A stretch of 60,615 nt of DNA, taken from the NCBI GenBank assembly GCA_937927755.1, contig CALBDB010000057.1:1-60615 (forward strand), in the 5' to 3' direction. Source of the stretch: an uncultured Lysobacterales bacterium (GTDB lineage: Bacteria > Pseudomonadota > Gammaproteobacteria > Xanthomonadales > SZUA-36). Each line of letters begins with the position of its first letter. Positions within the stretch are counted from its first letter, which is position 1. Below the pieces are notes generated by a model that worked only from the letters and a program-made list of their open reading frames with translations, made no database searches and was not told where the DNA came from. Of this stretch, positions 15,675 to 24,075 are shown one piece after another. The translations under genes and the position numbers were made by a program.

Positions 15675-17345
15675 ATGCTGACTGACTATGAAATTGCCAG
15701 GCAAGCCAACGTCCGGCCTATCAGTGAGATCGCCGCTAAGCTGGGCATAGAGGAAGCGGACCTGATGCCCTATGGCGACGAGGTCGCCAAGGTAAACCTG
15801 AATGCACTGACCCGGCCACGTAAGCGGACCGGTGACGCGCGCCTGATCCTTGTGTCTTCCACTACGCCGACCTCGGCTGGTGAGGGTAAGACTACGACCT
15901 CGATCGGGTTGGCGCAGGCCATGCACAGCCTGGGTGAATCCGTTTGCCTTGCACTGCGCGAGCCCTCGCTCGGTCCCTGTCTTGGGATCAAGGGTGGCGC
16001 GACCGGCGGCGGGTATAGCCAGATAGTGCCAGCAGACCGCATCAACCTTCACTTTACCGGTGATTTTCATGCCATCACGGCGGTCAACAATCTGATTGCA
16101 GCGGTTATCGACAACCACATATTCCAGGGTAATAAACTGGGGCTGGATCCACGCCAGATCGTCTGGCGGCGGGTGCTGGACATGAATGACCGCACGCTGC
16201 GCAATGTTGTTATCGGTCTTGGCGGCAGGATGCAGGGTATTCCACGCGAAGGCGGTTTTGATATCACCGCGGCATCGGAAATCATGGCGATCCTGTGCCT
16301 CGCCAGGGATACCGATGACCTGCGTAACAGACTGGATAACATCCTGGTCGGAACGACGTGGAAGGGCGAACCGGTATATTTGAAAGCCCTGAATATCACC
16401 GGCGCCATGATGGTGTTGCTGCGTGATGCTGTTCACCCCAACCTGGTGCAGACGCTGGAAGGTGCACCGGCATTTTTGCACGGCGGGCCGTTTGCAAATA
16501 TCGCTCATGGCTGCAACAGCATTTTTGCAACCCGTATGGCCATGCATTTTGCCGACTGGACAGTAACGGAGGCGGGCTTTGGTTTTGACCTGGGGGCTGA
16601 GAAATTTTTCCACATCAAGTGCCGCTCGGCAGGCCTGGATCCCGACGCCGTGGTCGTGGTGACCACACTGCGGGCCCTTAAGTTACACGGCGGCAAGGAC
16701 AGGGATAAGCTGGAGCAGGCGGATCCGGAAGCCGTTCGGCGCGGGCTTGAGAACCTGGACAAGCATATCGAGAGTGTGTCGCACTTCAATAAGCACCCGG
16801 TGGTCGCGTTGAACCGCTTTGGCCACGACACCGATGAGGAGATTCGTATTGTCAGGGAGCGCGCGGAGGCACACGGGGTTTCGTTTGCGGAATCACGGCA
16901 TTTCACGGAAGGTGGCAAGGGTGCGCAGGAACTGGCGCGCGAGGTGATCAAATCAGTGGCGCAGAACAAGCCGTGGTCGCCCATCTACGATCTCAATGAC
17001 ACCCTGTATGAGAAGGTACACAAGGTCTGCAGGGATATGTACGGAGCCAATGACGTCGCATTCAGCAAGGAAGCCGAGCACGACCTCCACCTGATCAGGG
17101 ATATTGGCCTGAACAAATTGCCGATATGCATCGCCAAGGCACCCAGTTCGCTGTCGGACGATCCGAAACTGCACGGCCGGCCACGCGATTTCCAGGTCAC
17201 CGTCAGGAATATCCAGGTCAGTGCGGGTGCTGGTTTCCTGATTATCCTTACCGGTAAAATCATGCGCATGCCGGGTTTGCCGGAACATCCGAAGGCCGAG
17301 CAGATAGAATTATTACCCGATGGAACGGTGATTGGGGTAGGCTGA
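15675..17345 (+). CDS. fhs: Formate-tetrahydrofolate ligase
   Basis: A 556-residue ATP-dependent ligase that makes 10-formyltetrahydrofolate from formate. The P-loop TPTSAGEGKTTTSIGL is near residues 57-72. The folate/formate region shows EPSLGPCLGIKGGATGGGY-type residues and further on TEAGFGFDLGAEKF. Full length for the family. GAGGAAGCCTTCC precedes the ATG. It sits directly after a phosphoglycerate dehydrogenase homologue, and 13 kb from a formate dehydrogenase, so formate could either be oxidised or fed into the folate pool for serine, purine and methionine synthesis. purE and purK are also in the window. Confidence 0.95.
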   Translation: MLTDYEIARQANVRPISEIAAKLGIEEADLMPYGDEVAKVNLNALTRPRKRTGDARLILVSSTTPTSAGEGKTTTSIGLAQAMHSLGESVCLALREPSLGPCLGIKGGATGGGYSQIVPADRINLHFTGDFHAITAVNNLIAAVIDNHIFQGNKLGLDPRQIVWRRVLDMNDRTLRNVVIGLGGRMQGIPREGGFDITAASEIMAILCLARDTDDLRNRLDNILVGTTWKGEPVYLKALNITGAMMVLLRDAVHPNLVQTLEGAPAFLHGGPFANIAHGCNSIFATRMAMHFADWTVTEAGFGFDLGAEKFFHIKCRSAGLDPDAVVVVTTLRALKLHGGKDRDKLEQADPEAVRRGLENLDKHIESVSHFNKHPVVALNRFGHDTDEEIRIVRERAEAHGVSFAESRHFTEGGKGAQELAREVIKSVAQNKPWSPIYDLNDTLYEKVHKVCRDMYGANDVAFSKEAEHDLHLIRDIGLNKLPICIAKAPSSLSDDPKLHGRPRDFQVTVRNIQVSAGAGFLIILTGKIMRMPGLPEHPKAEQIELLPDGTVIGVG

Positions 17346-17380
17346 TATAAAAACCGGTAACAGCCGGGCGAGGAAGAAGC

Positions 17381-18037
17381 ATGAGATTGTTGTTACGTTT
17401 GAATTTATTTTACGGAGCCTTTGCCCTCCTTGTCTGGGGTGGCTACCAACTGGTGCCTGATTTGCATCGCTACCTGCCACTCGGTGTGGTAGAGACCCTG
17501 TTCAACCAGGATGACAGGGGTGATATCGGCGGTATCGTCATTCATGCTTCCAATGTAACGGATGAAGTTGGCGGGCTGGTGTGGCTGCTCATCGCCATCG
17601 TCGGCGCTGTGGCCCTGATGGTGCCGGTGTCCTGGACCTACGTGGCGGTGCGCAGCAAGGCGAAGATGGACCAGTCATTGCTCGAAACCATACTGATACT
17701 GCCGATCGCTGTAACCGGTATCGTATTGATTGTGCATAACAGCCTGGCAATGGCGTTCAGCCTCGCCGGTGTTGTCGCCGGTGTCAGGTACCGTTATGCG
17801 CTCAAGAGCACCGCCGATTCGCTTTTCATATTCATGGCAGTGGGTGTCGGGCTTTCCTGTGGCGTCGGTATGTTGCTGGTGGCCGCGGTGATGTCAGCAA
17901 TCTTTAACTACACTTTCCTGATCCTGTGGGAATTGAACTACGGTGGTTACGATGATTCAAAAACCTATATGCGTCAGAGCCCGCGTGAGAAAGAACGGCA
18001 GAAAGCCCAGCAGAAGGATACTGGTGTGTTCGACTGA
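17381..18037 (+). CDS. DUF4956 integral membrane protein
   Basis: A 218-residue protein with about four to five membrane segments (residues roughly 8-25, 66-88, 103-130, 148-175). The core AFSLAGVVAGVRYRYAL followed by LKSTADSLFIFMAVGVGLS is the DUF4956 signature. The C-terminal tail is charged and cytoplasmic-looking (SPREKERQKAQQKD). Function is unknown, but the family is often encoded near CotH-like kinases and VTC-type polyphosphate polymerase domains. A CotH-like gene lies 1.2 kb downstream and a secreted phosphatase directly follows, so a shared phosphorylation- or polyphosphate-related role is a reasonable guess. It lies 35 bp after fhs. Confidence 0.8.
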   Translation: MRLLLRLNLFYGAFALLVWGGYQLVPDLHRYLPLGVVETLFNQDDRGDIGGIVIHASNVTDEVGGLVWLLIAIVGAVALMVPVSWTYVAVRSKAKMDQSLLETILILPIAVTGIVLIVHNSLAMAFSLAGVVAGVRYRYALKSTADSLFIFMAVGVGLSCGVGMLLVAAVMSAIFNYTFLILWELNYGGYDDSKTYMRQSPREKERQKAQQKDTGVFD

Positions 18038-18064
18038 CAGCGGCAAAAGGAACCGGATACCGAT

Positions 18065-19285
18065 ATGAAATTTTCACCATTTGTATTGCTCCTGTCCCTG
18101 GTCATGGCCGGCCCGGTACAAGCCAAGGCAAAAAAAATTGACGATTACCATTGGACTGGCGTCGACCGTGTTGTTGCCATCGGCGATCTGCACGGCGATT
18201 ACGAGCAATACCTGAAAGTGATGGCTTCCGCCGGTCTGATCAATGGAAAAGGCAAGTGGACAGGTGGTGACACCCACCTTGTACAGACCGGCGATATCAC
18301 GGACCGTGGCCCGGACAGCCGTAAAATCATCGATCACCTGGTAAAACTGGCAAAACAGGCCAGGAAAAAGCGTGGTTACATTCATATGCTGATCGGTAAC
18401 CACGAGGCCATGAACGTAAGCGGTGACCTCCGTTACGTTTCCGAAGGTGAATTCAAGGCTTTTACAACGCGCAATTCCGCCGCTCTACAGCAGAGGCAGT
18501 GGGAGAGCCAGCTTCAATGGATGCGCGCCAACATATTGACCTTTGAAGAAATTGATCTTGTTGCCTACCGCGCGGAATGGGAGCAGAGAGTTCCCCTGGG
18601 GTGGGTCGAGCACCGGAATGCGTGGTCGTTCAGCGGTGAGTATGGTAGCTGGGCCAAGAAGAACGCCGTGGCCGTCAAGCTTAACGATACCATTTTCCTG
18701 CACGGCGGAATCAGCGCAAAATATTGCAAGCTGAGCCTCCGGTCGATAACTGAGCAGGCAATCGCGGCCCTGGAAATCAATGATCCGACGGTTGAAACCA
18801 TAATCAATGATTCACTGGGGCCTTTGTGGTATCGGGGCCTGGCAGAAGAGGATGAAACCGAACTGTTCAGCCAGACGCTGGACAATATTCTCGAGCGCTA
18901 CGGAGCCAGCCGGATCGTTGTCGGCCACACCCCAACGGGTGGTGTGGTATGGCCGCGATTTGACCAGCGCGTGGTGGCCAATGATACCGGTATCGCCGCG
19001 CATTACGGTTCCAATACAGGCATCCTGGAATTGACCGCAGAGGGTGCAACCGCAATTTATGGTGAGCAGAGAATTCCCCTGCCAGTGAACAACAGCGGAA
19101 GGGAAGGTTATCTGCGTGCGGTGATTGAAACCAATACTGATAATGCACGGCTAAAAGCACGGCTCGCCAAAATGCTCGCACCTCCGGCAGAAGATGCCGG
19201 TGAAACCGGGAATGGTGATGCCGATGCTCAGGATGGGCAGGAAAGTCCCGTTGTTACAGAGCCTCTCCCCGGCATTTGCCGGTAA
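18065..19285 (+). CDS. Exported PPP-family metallophosphatase, Shewanella-like type
   Basis: A 406-residue protein with a clear signal peptide (MKFSPFVLLLSLVMAGPVQA). All PPP-family metal motifs are present in order: GDLHGD (40-45), GDITDRG (76-82), GNHE (111-114), LHGG near 213 and GHTP near 290. The set resembles the Shewanella-like branch of serine/threonine or tyrosine protein phosphatases. With a signal peptide it would act in the periplasm. The C-terminal 30 residues are an acidic tail (GETGNGDADAQDGQE). The 3' end overlaps the convergent CotH-like kinase gene by 32 bp, and DUF4956 lies 27 bp upstream. The substrate is unknown; a phosphorylated periplasmic protein, possibly one modified by the neighbouring kinase, is inference. 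Confidence 0.85.
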   Translation: MKFSPFVLLLSLVMAGPVQAKAKKIDDYHWTGVDRVVAIGDLHGDYEQYLKVMASAGLINGKGKWTGGDTHLVQTGDITDRGPDSRKIIDHLVKLAKQARKKRGYIHMLIGNHEAMNVSGDLRYVSEGEFKAFTTRNSAALQQRQWESQLQWMRANILTFEEIDLVAYRAEWEQRVPLGWVEHRNAWSFSGEYGSWAKKNAVAVKLNDTIFLHGGISAKYCKLSLRSITEQAIAALEINDPTVETIINDSLGPLWYRGLAEEDETELFSQTLDNILERYGASRIVVGHTPTGGVVWPRFDQRVVANDTGIAAHYGSNTGILELTAEGATAIYGEQRIPLPVNNSGREGYLRAVIETNTDNARLKARLAKMLAPPAEDAGETGNGDADAQDGQESPVVTEPLPGICR

Positions 19286-20330
19286 TCTCTTTCTGGAGCT
19301 TTTTCGGATCGTTGATGACCTCGTAAAACTCCTCGATATACTTGATTGCAGCCTTACGGTTTCTATCGGTCAGTTTCGAATTGTCATTAAACAGTGAAAG
19401 GACCTCCGCATTCTTTTCATTAAAAAAAGCAATGTGTTGCGGCATCAGATCATTTGAAAGACAAAAACCCCGGTACAGTCGCTGGCGGATGTTGCGAACA
19501 TTCAATCCGTTTGGTGGCAATGCATAGTGCGCATTGACAAGCCCGGTTGAATCAAAATCATACGGGACGACGTACTTGGGAATTGCGTCATTTCCTGCAC
19601 CGATCAGCTTGGCATTGTGACAGCAGCTTTCATCCCCGGGCGCATCGATTGCGGACCAGTCGAGATTGCCAACCAGGTATTGAAACAGCGAAGCCTTGCC
19701 TATCGTGTCGGGATCCAGTTGCTTGTAGGGTATCTTTTCGATAGACAGCTTCTTGAGATCATTGCGCTTGGCTACATCATCCACGTCTTCGATCAGGAAA
19801 CCGAAGCGGGTAATCGACGATTTTCTTTTTTCGCTGTCTTCGTATGTGATGGTCATCGGCCTGACGCGGAAGCTGTATTCGGTGAGCAGGTTGTAGATAC
19901 GATATACCAGGAATTCCTTGATGTAATACTGTTCGTACTTGGTATTGGTATCGCAGTAGGTGACCAATTTCAGCGATTTGTTACCCCTGAACTCCGTGCC
20001 TTTCATTTTTTTCTTGTCGAAGTGGACCTTCAAAGGCGGGAAATCGCAGACACGCAGACGGCGGGTCAATCCCCGCGGCGAGACTTCCAGGTCAATTTCA
20101 TGCTGCTGTCCGTCAGCACCCGTGTAGGTCAGCCGGGCAGGGTAGAGCTTGTCCACCTCTATGTTTTTCTTGATCCTGTTCCAGGGTCCTGAGAGTGTTA
20201 CGTTCATTTCACCGGGCTCAGCAAACAGCTTAGGCGGTTTCGCGTCGCCATCTTTGGCGTAAGAAAATGGTGCTGCAAGCAGCAAACCGGTCATTACAAG
20301 GCCTGTTACGAGGCGCAGATTGGCAGGCAT
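19254..20330 (-). CDS. Exported CotH-like atypical kinase
   Basis: A 358-residue protein with a signal peptide ending near FSYAKDG. It has the CotH-kinase layout: a lysine in FRGNKSLKLVTYC (about 115-126) that may bind ATP, the helix YYIKEFLVYRIYNLL, the catalytic segment YLVGNLDW with N222 and D224, an asparagine at 239 (CCHNAKL), and the metal-binding YDFDSTG (D258, D260). Spore-coat CotH phosphorylates coat proteins; Gram-negative secreted members have no settled role. All candidate catalytic residues are retained, so it is probably active. It lies tail to tail with the PPP phosphatase (32 bp overlap), an arrangement that suggests opposing enzymes on one periplasmic target. Cysteine pairs (95, 126, 236, 237, 290) may form disulfides. 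Confidence 0.78.
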   Translation of the reverse strand: MPANLRLVTGLVMTGLLLAAPFSYAKDGDAKPPKLFAEPGEMNVTLSGPWNRIKKNIEVDKLYPARLTYTGADGQQHEIDLEVSPRGLTRRLRVCDFPPLKVHFDKKKMKGTEFRGNKSLKLVTYCDTNTKYEQYYIKEFLVYRIYNLLTEYSFRVRPMTITYEDSEKRKSSITRFGFLIEDVDDVAKRNDLKKLSIEKIPYKQLDPDTIGKASLFQYLVGNLDWSAIDAPGDESCCHNAKLIGAGNDAIPKYVVPYDFDSTGLVNAHYALPPNGLNVRNIRQRLYRGFCLSNDLMPQHIAFFNEKNAEVLSLFNDNSKLTDRNRKAAIKYIEEFYEVINDPKKLQKEITGKCRGEAL

Positions 20331-20423
20331 CTGTTGATTTCCTCTTTATCCGGTCAGTGTCTTCAACTTCATTATAGGCCAGTTTTTCAGTGGCCAATAT
20401 ATGAGACTGAACAAAAAGTCTCG

Positions 20424-21665
20424 TCAGTGCAGAATACGGGTCCGGATCGTGGCCGGAATCTTGGCGAGATCCCCCATCAGGTCGCTGACATGATCGGACT
20501 CCACGTCCATCACGACGTAGCCAACATCACCATCGGTCTGTAAGTATTGCGCGGCAATATTGAGGGCCTTGTCAAAAAATACCTTGTTGATACTTTGCAG
20601 CACACCAGGTTCGTTGCGGTGAATGTGCATGATGCGACGCGTGTCCCCGTGATCCGGCAATGAGACCTGCGGGAAATTTACGGCCGAGGCTGTTGTGCCG
20701 TTATCGCTGTAGCGGACCAGTTTGCTGGCCACCTCAACGGCGATGTTTTCCTGTGCCTCCAGGGTGCTGCCGCCGATGTGCGGTGTCAGGATGACATTGT
20801 CCAGACCAATCAGCGGCGACTCAAAGCGGCCTGCATTGGACTTGGGTTCGCGCGGGAACACGTCGATGGCAGCGCCGGCCAGCCGGCCTGACGCCAACGC
20901 ATCGCGAAGCGCGTCGATGTCGACGACCGTACCCCTTGATGCATTGATCAGGTAGCTGCCCGCGCGCATGGCGGCAATGGCGCTGGCAGACATCAGGTTG
21001 CGGGTGTCGGGGGCGTCGGGTACGTGCAGCGAGACCACGTCGGATTCGGCCAGCAAGGCCTCGAGACTGTCCCGGGCCTCGGCGTTGCCCAGTGGAAGCT
21101 TGCTTTCAACATCCTGGAATAGAACGCGCATCCCCATGCTCTCGGCAATGATGCCCAGTTGCGAACCAATATGGCCATAACCCACGATACCCAGGGTTTT
21201 ACCCCGAATCTCGGTTGAGCCCGTGGCCGATTTGAGCCAGCCACCACGGTGCGCGGCGGCATTCTTCTCTGGTATACCGCGCATCAGCATGATGATTTCC
21301 GCAATCGACAGCTCGGCCACGCTGCGGGTATTTGCAAATGGCGCATTGAATACCGGTATACCGGCGTGTTGCGCGTTCTGCAGGTCCACCTGGTTAGTGC
21401 CGATGCAAAAACAACCTACGGCCGTCAGCCGGTCGGCGGCATTGATGGCGGCGGCGTCCAGTTGGGTGCGTGAGCGAATGCCGACAAAATGGACGCCCTT
21501 CAGGGCCTCGTGCAAGGCTTCGGGTGTCAGGGCGCCTGTCTGTTCCACGATACTCGTGTAGCCGGCGGCCTCGATGACTTGCCGGGCGCGCGGATGGATA
21601 CCTTCCAGTAAAAGAAATTTTATTTTTTCTTTGTCGAGAGAGTAATTTCGTTCAGAATTATGCAT
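20424..21665 (-). CDS. serA: D-3-phosphoglycerate dehydrogenase SerA
   Basis: About 413 residues and closely similar to E. coli SerA throughout: IKFLLLEGIHPRA, GCFCIGTNQVDL, GIVGYGHIGSQLGIIAESMG (NAD-binding), NASRGTVVDIDAL (catalytic Arg), DVFPREP (Glu) and LTPHIGGST (His), with a C-terminal ACT domain (MHIHRNEPGVL) that binds serine in the E. coli enzyme. It makes 3-phosphohydroxypyruvate, the first step of serine synthesis. The start at 21665 fits the family; an in-frame ATG at 21689 would add eight residues. It is divergent, 92 bp away, from a D-2-hydroxyglutarate-dehydrogenase-like gene. SerA can reduce 2-oxoglutarate to D-2-hydroxyglutarate, so the pair makes metabolic sense. Confidence 0.95.
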   Translation of the reverse strand: MHNSERNYSLDKEKIKFLLLEGIHPRARQVIEAAGYTSIVEQTGALTPEALHEALKGVHFVGIRSRTQLDAAAINAADRLTAVGCFCIGTNQVDLQNAQHAGIPVFNAPFANTRSVAELSIAEIIMLMRGIPEKNAAAHRGGWLKSATGSTEIRGKTLGIVGYGHIGSQLGIIAESMGMRVLFQDVESKLPLGNAEARDSLEALLAESDVVSLHVPDAPDTRNLMSASAIAAMRAGSYLINASRGTVVDIDALRDALASGRLAGAAIDVFPREPKSNAGRFESPLIGLDNVILTPHIGGSTLEAQENIAVEVASKLVRYSDNGTTASAVNFPQVSLPDHGDTRRIMHIHRNEPGVLQSINKVFFDKALNIAAQYLQTDGDVGYVVMDVESDHVSDLMGDLAKIPATIRTRILH

Positions 21666-21757
21666 GCGTTTTGGCCGATCCCAAGGCATAGTAGTGAGGT
21701 GTGTGATCAGGCTTCATTGTCGCGTCACGCAAAGCCCAGATCAACCGGAAATATTGG

Positions 21758-23158
21758 ATGAGTACCGAAAAGAAAACCAGCTGGACAGAAGTGCTGAAGA
21801 CCCACTGCCCCGGGCTTGAGATCAGCACCGAGGCCGCCGTGCTTGAGAGCCACGGTTGTGACTGGACGAGGTTTCGCAAACCTGACCCGTCAGCGGTGGT
21901 TTTTCCCCGCAACGCCGAAGATGTTTCGAATCTCGTCAAGGTGGCGCAGGAGCGCCGGATTGCCCTGGTACCGTCAGGCGGCCGTACCGGTTTGAGTGGC
22001 GGAGCAGTGGCGGACGCCGGCGAGGTCGTGGTGTCATTTGACCGTATGCGTCGGATTATTGATTTCAATGCCGTCGACAGGACACTGACGGTTGAAGCTG
22101 GCGTGGTGACCCAGGCAGTCCAGGAATATGCTCTGCAGAAAGGCCTGTATTACCCGGTCAGCTTTGCCTCCGAGGGATCTTCCCAGATAGGCGGCAACAT
22201 CTCCACAAACGCCGGCGGCATCCGGGTATTGCGTTATGGTCTGACCAGGGAGCGGGTGGCCGGTCTCAAGGTCGTCGACGGCCGCGGTGAACTGCTTGAG
22301 TGCAATGCCGGCCTGGTCAAGAATGCCAGCGGATATGACCTGAGACACCTGTTTATCGGCTCAGAGGGCACCCTGGGCCTGGTTGTTGAAGCGACATTGT
22401 GGCTGGTTGATCCACCGAAACCATCACGTGTCATGCTGCTGGCCGTGACCGGGCTCGAGGGCATGATGGATGTTTTCCGGCGTTTCAATGACTCACTGGT
22501 CCTGACCGCTTTCGAGTTTCTGTCGGACTCAGCCATGCGCTACGTTAGGCAAGGACATGACCTGCCGGCGCCGATGGATACCGAAAGTCCATTTTACGTG
22601 GTGCTGGAATTTGAATGCGCCGAAGCAGTTACCGAAGACCTGGCACTGCAGTGTTTTGAGCAATGTCTCGAAGCAGGCTCAGTCGATGATGGTGTGATCA
22701 GCCAGAGTGAAGCGCAGGCCGCCGACCTGTGGCGCTACCGGGAGGGTGTTTCGGAGGCAATCACGGCGTTCACACCATACAAGAATGACCTGTCGGTCAG
22801 GGTGTCAGAGGTGCCGGCCTACCTGCAGGACCTGGATCAACTGGTGAAATCGCGTTATCCGGATTTTGAAGTTCTGTGGTACGGGCATGCCGGCGACGGA
22901 AACCTGCACATGAATATCCTGAAGCCGGGAGCAATGGCGGTGGAAGAGTTCGAACAGATATGCGGACGTGTGAACCCGGAGGTTTTCTCATTGACACGCG
23001 TCCACCGTGGCAGCATCTCTGCGGAACATGGGATCGGCTTGCTGAAAAAGCCCTACCTGTCCTATACCCGCACAGAAGCCGATATCGCAAGGATGCGGGG
23101 AATCAAGGCCGTTTTTGACCCGATGAATATCCTGAATCCGGGAAAATTGCTGGATTAG
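21758..23158 (+). CDS. FAD-binding oxidase, probable D-2-hydroxyglutarate dehydrogenase
   Basis: A 466-residue flavoprotein of the GlcD/D-lactate dehydrogenase family. The N-terminal FAD-binding domain has PSGGRTGLSGGAV (about 71-83), the core SSQIGGNISTNAGG and IGSEGTLGLV. The C-terminal domain shows WYGHAGDGNLHMNIL and SAEHGIGLLKK with the metal-binding histidines. Glycolate, D-lactate and D-2-hydroxyglutarate are all substrates in this family. Adjacency to divergent serA, whose product can make D-2-hydroxyglutarate, favours that substrate; a coupled SerA/D2HGDH cycle is known in pseudomonads. Electrons probably go to an ETF or the quinone pool. Full length, no anomalies. Confidence 0.82.
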   Translation: MSTEKKTSWTEVLKTHCPGLEISTEAAVLESHGCDWTRFRKPDPSAVVFPRNAEDVSNLVKVAQERRIALVPSGGRTGLSGGAVADAGEVVVSFDRMRRIIDFNAVDRTLTVEAGVVTQAVQEYALQKGLYYPVSFASEGSSQIGGNISTNAGGIRVLRYGLTRERVAGLKVVDGRGELLECNAGLVKNASGYDLRHLFIGSEGTLGLVVEATLWLVDPPKPSRVMLLAVTGLEGMMDVFRRFNDSLVLTAFEFLSDSAMRYVRQGHDLPAPMDTESPFYVVLEFECAEAVTEDLALQCFEQCLEAGSVDDGVISQSEAQAADLWRYREGVSEAITAFTPYKNDLSVRVSEVPAYLQDLDQLVKSRYPDFEVLWYGHAGDGNLHMNILKPGAMAVEEFEQICGRVNPEVFSLTRVHRGSISAEHGIGLLKKPYLSYTRTEADIARMRGIKAVFDPMNILNPGKLLD

Positions 23159-23194
23159 TTTTCCCGGGTATGCAGTCATGTTGAAACAGGTGCT

Positions 23195-23461
23195 TCAGAA
23201 GTCCTGGAACTGTGTCGTACCGATGCCCTGTTCTTCCAACAAAATGGGGATATCGTCCTGTATCGCGTAGATGACTTTGCCATCATTGGTTATCAGGCCT
23301 TCCTGCAAAGCGGTGGTAACTTTTGCACCATCGGTGTACAGCGCCTCACCGCCCGCAATGGCAGCGTTCAGTTTGTCCAGCTTCTCCCGGCCAAGTACGG
23401 TAAGCGGGGTTTTGCTGACCGGGCAACAAAGTATCTCCAGTAATTTTCCATCAACAGGCAT
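23195..23461 (-). CDS. Trm112/YcaR family small protein
   Basis: An 88-residue protein starting at the ATG 23461. LLEILCCPVSKTPL near the N-terminus and the C-terminal region with VIYAIQDDIPILLEE are the family hallmarks. A longer frame to 23545 runs into the purE promoter region and adds unrelated sequence. Bacterial Trm112-like proteins are small, often zinc-related, and of unsettled function; in eukaryotes and archaea Trm112 activates methyltransferases. Here only one Cys pair (CC) is seen, so zinc binding is doubtful. It is convergent with the flavoprotein gene and divergent from purE. Confidence 0.85.
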   Translation of the reverse strand: MPVDGKLLEILCCPVSKTPLTVLGREKLDKLNAAIAGGEALYTDGAKVTTALQEGLITNDGKVIYAIQDDIPILLEEQGIGTTQFQDF

Positions 23462-23580
23462 ATTTCTGTCCGTGTTTTTGTATTGAGTCCATTGTATCAG
23501 GCAAGTCCCGATTGAAGAACGACCCTGTTGGCTGCATCGGCACACTGGTACACTAGCCGCTTTTCCGCCGGAGAATTAAT

Positions 23581-24075
23581 GTGGCAAATGAACAAGCACT
23601 GGTTGGCCTGATCATGGGTTCCCAGTCCGACTGGGAAACCATGCAGCACGCGGCTGAACTGCTTTCGGCTCTGGCCATCCCCCATGAGATCAAAGTGGTT
23701 TCGGCGCACCGCACACCAGACCTGATGTTTGATTACGCGGAAACCGCCATTGAGCGTGGTCTCGAAGTTATTATCGCCGGTGCCGGCGGCGCTGCCCATC
23801 TGCCCGGTATGGTGGCAGCCAAGACTGCATTGCCGGTGCTCGGTGTGCCGATCCAGTCGAAGGCCTTGAACGGTATGGACTCGTTGCTTTCCATTGCACA
23901 AATGCCCGCCGGAATCCCGGTGGCAACGCTGGCAATTGGTAATGCAGGTGCCTCCAACGCCGCCTTGCTGGCCGCATCCATCCTGGGTATCAAGTACCCG
24001 CAGGTGCGCCGGGCACTGGAGGACTTCAGGCGTTCACGCACGGAAGCCGTATTAAATAATTCCGATCCGACATGA
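23581..24075 (+). CDS. purE: N5-carboxyaminoimidazole ribonucleotide mutase PurE
   Basis: A 164-residue class I PurE of de novo purine synthesis. The signature [13 protein letters not shown] near the N-terminus and the loop [11 protein letters not shown] are present, as are [15 protein letters not shown] and [17 protein letters not shown]. The start is GTG 23581 with GGAG ten bases upstream. The stop overlaps the purK start (ATGA). Normal length and no unusual residues. Confidence 0.96.
   Translation: MANEQALVGLIMGSQSDWETMQHAAELLSALAIPHEIKVVSAHRTPDLMFDYAETAIERGLEVIIAGAGGAAHLPGMVAAKTALPVLGVPIQSKALNGMDSLLSIAQMPAGIPVATLAIGNAGASNAALLAASILGIKYPQVRRALEDFRRSRTEAVLNNSDPT

Noticed and set aside
15636-16613. 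325-residue open frame on the minus strand inside fhs
   Set aside because: Antisense to a full-length formate-tetrahydrofolate ligase; no recognisable protein features.
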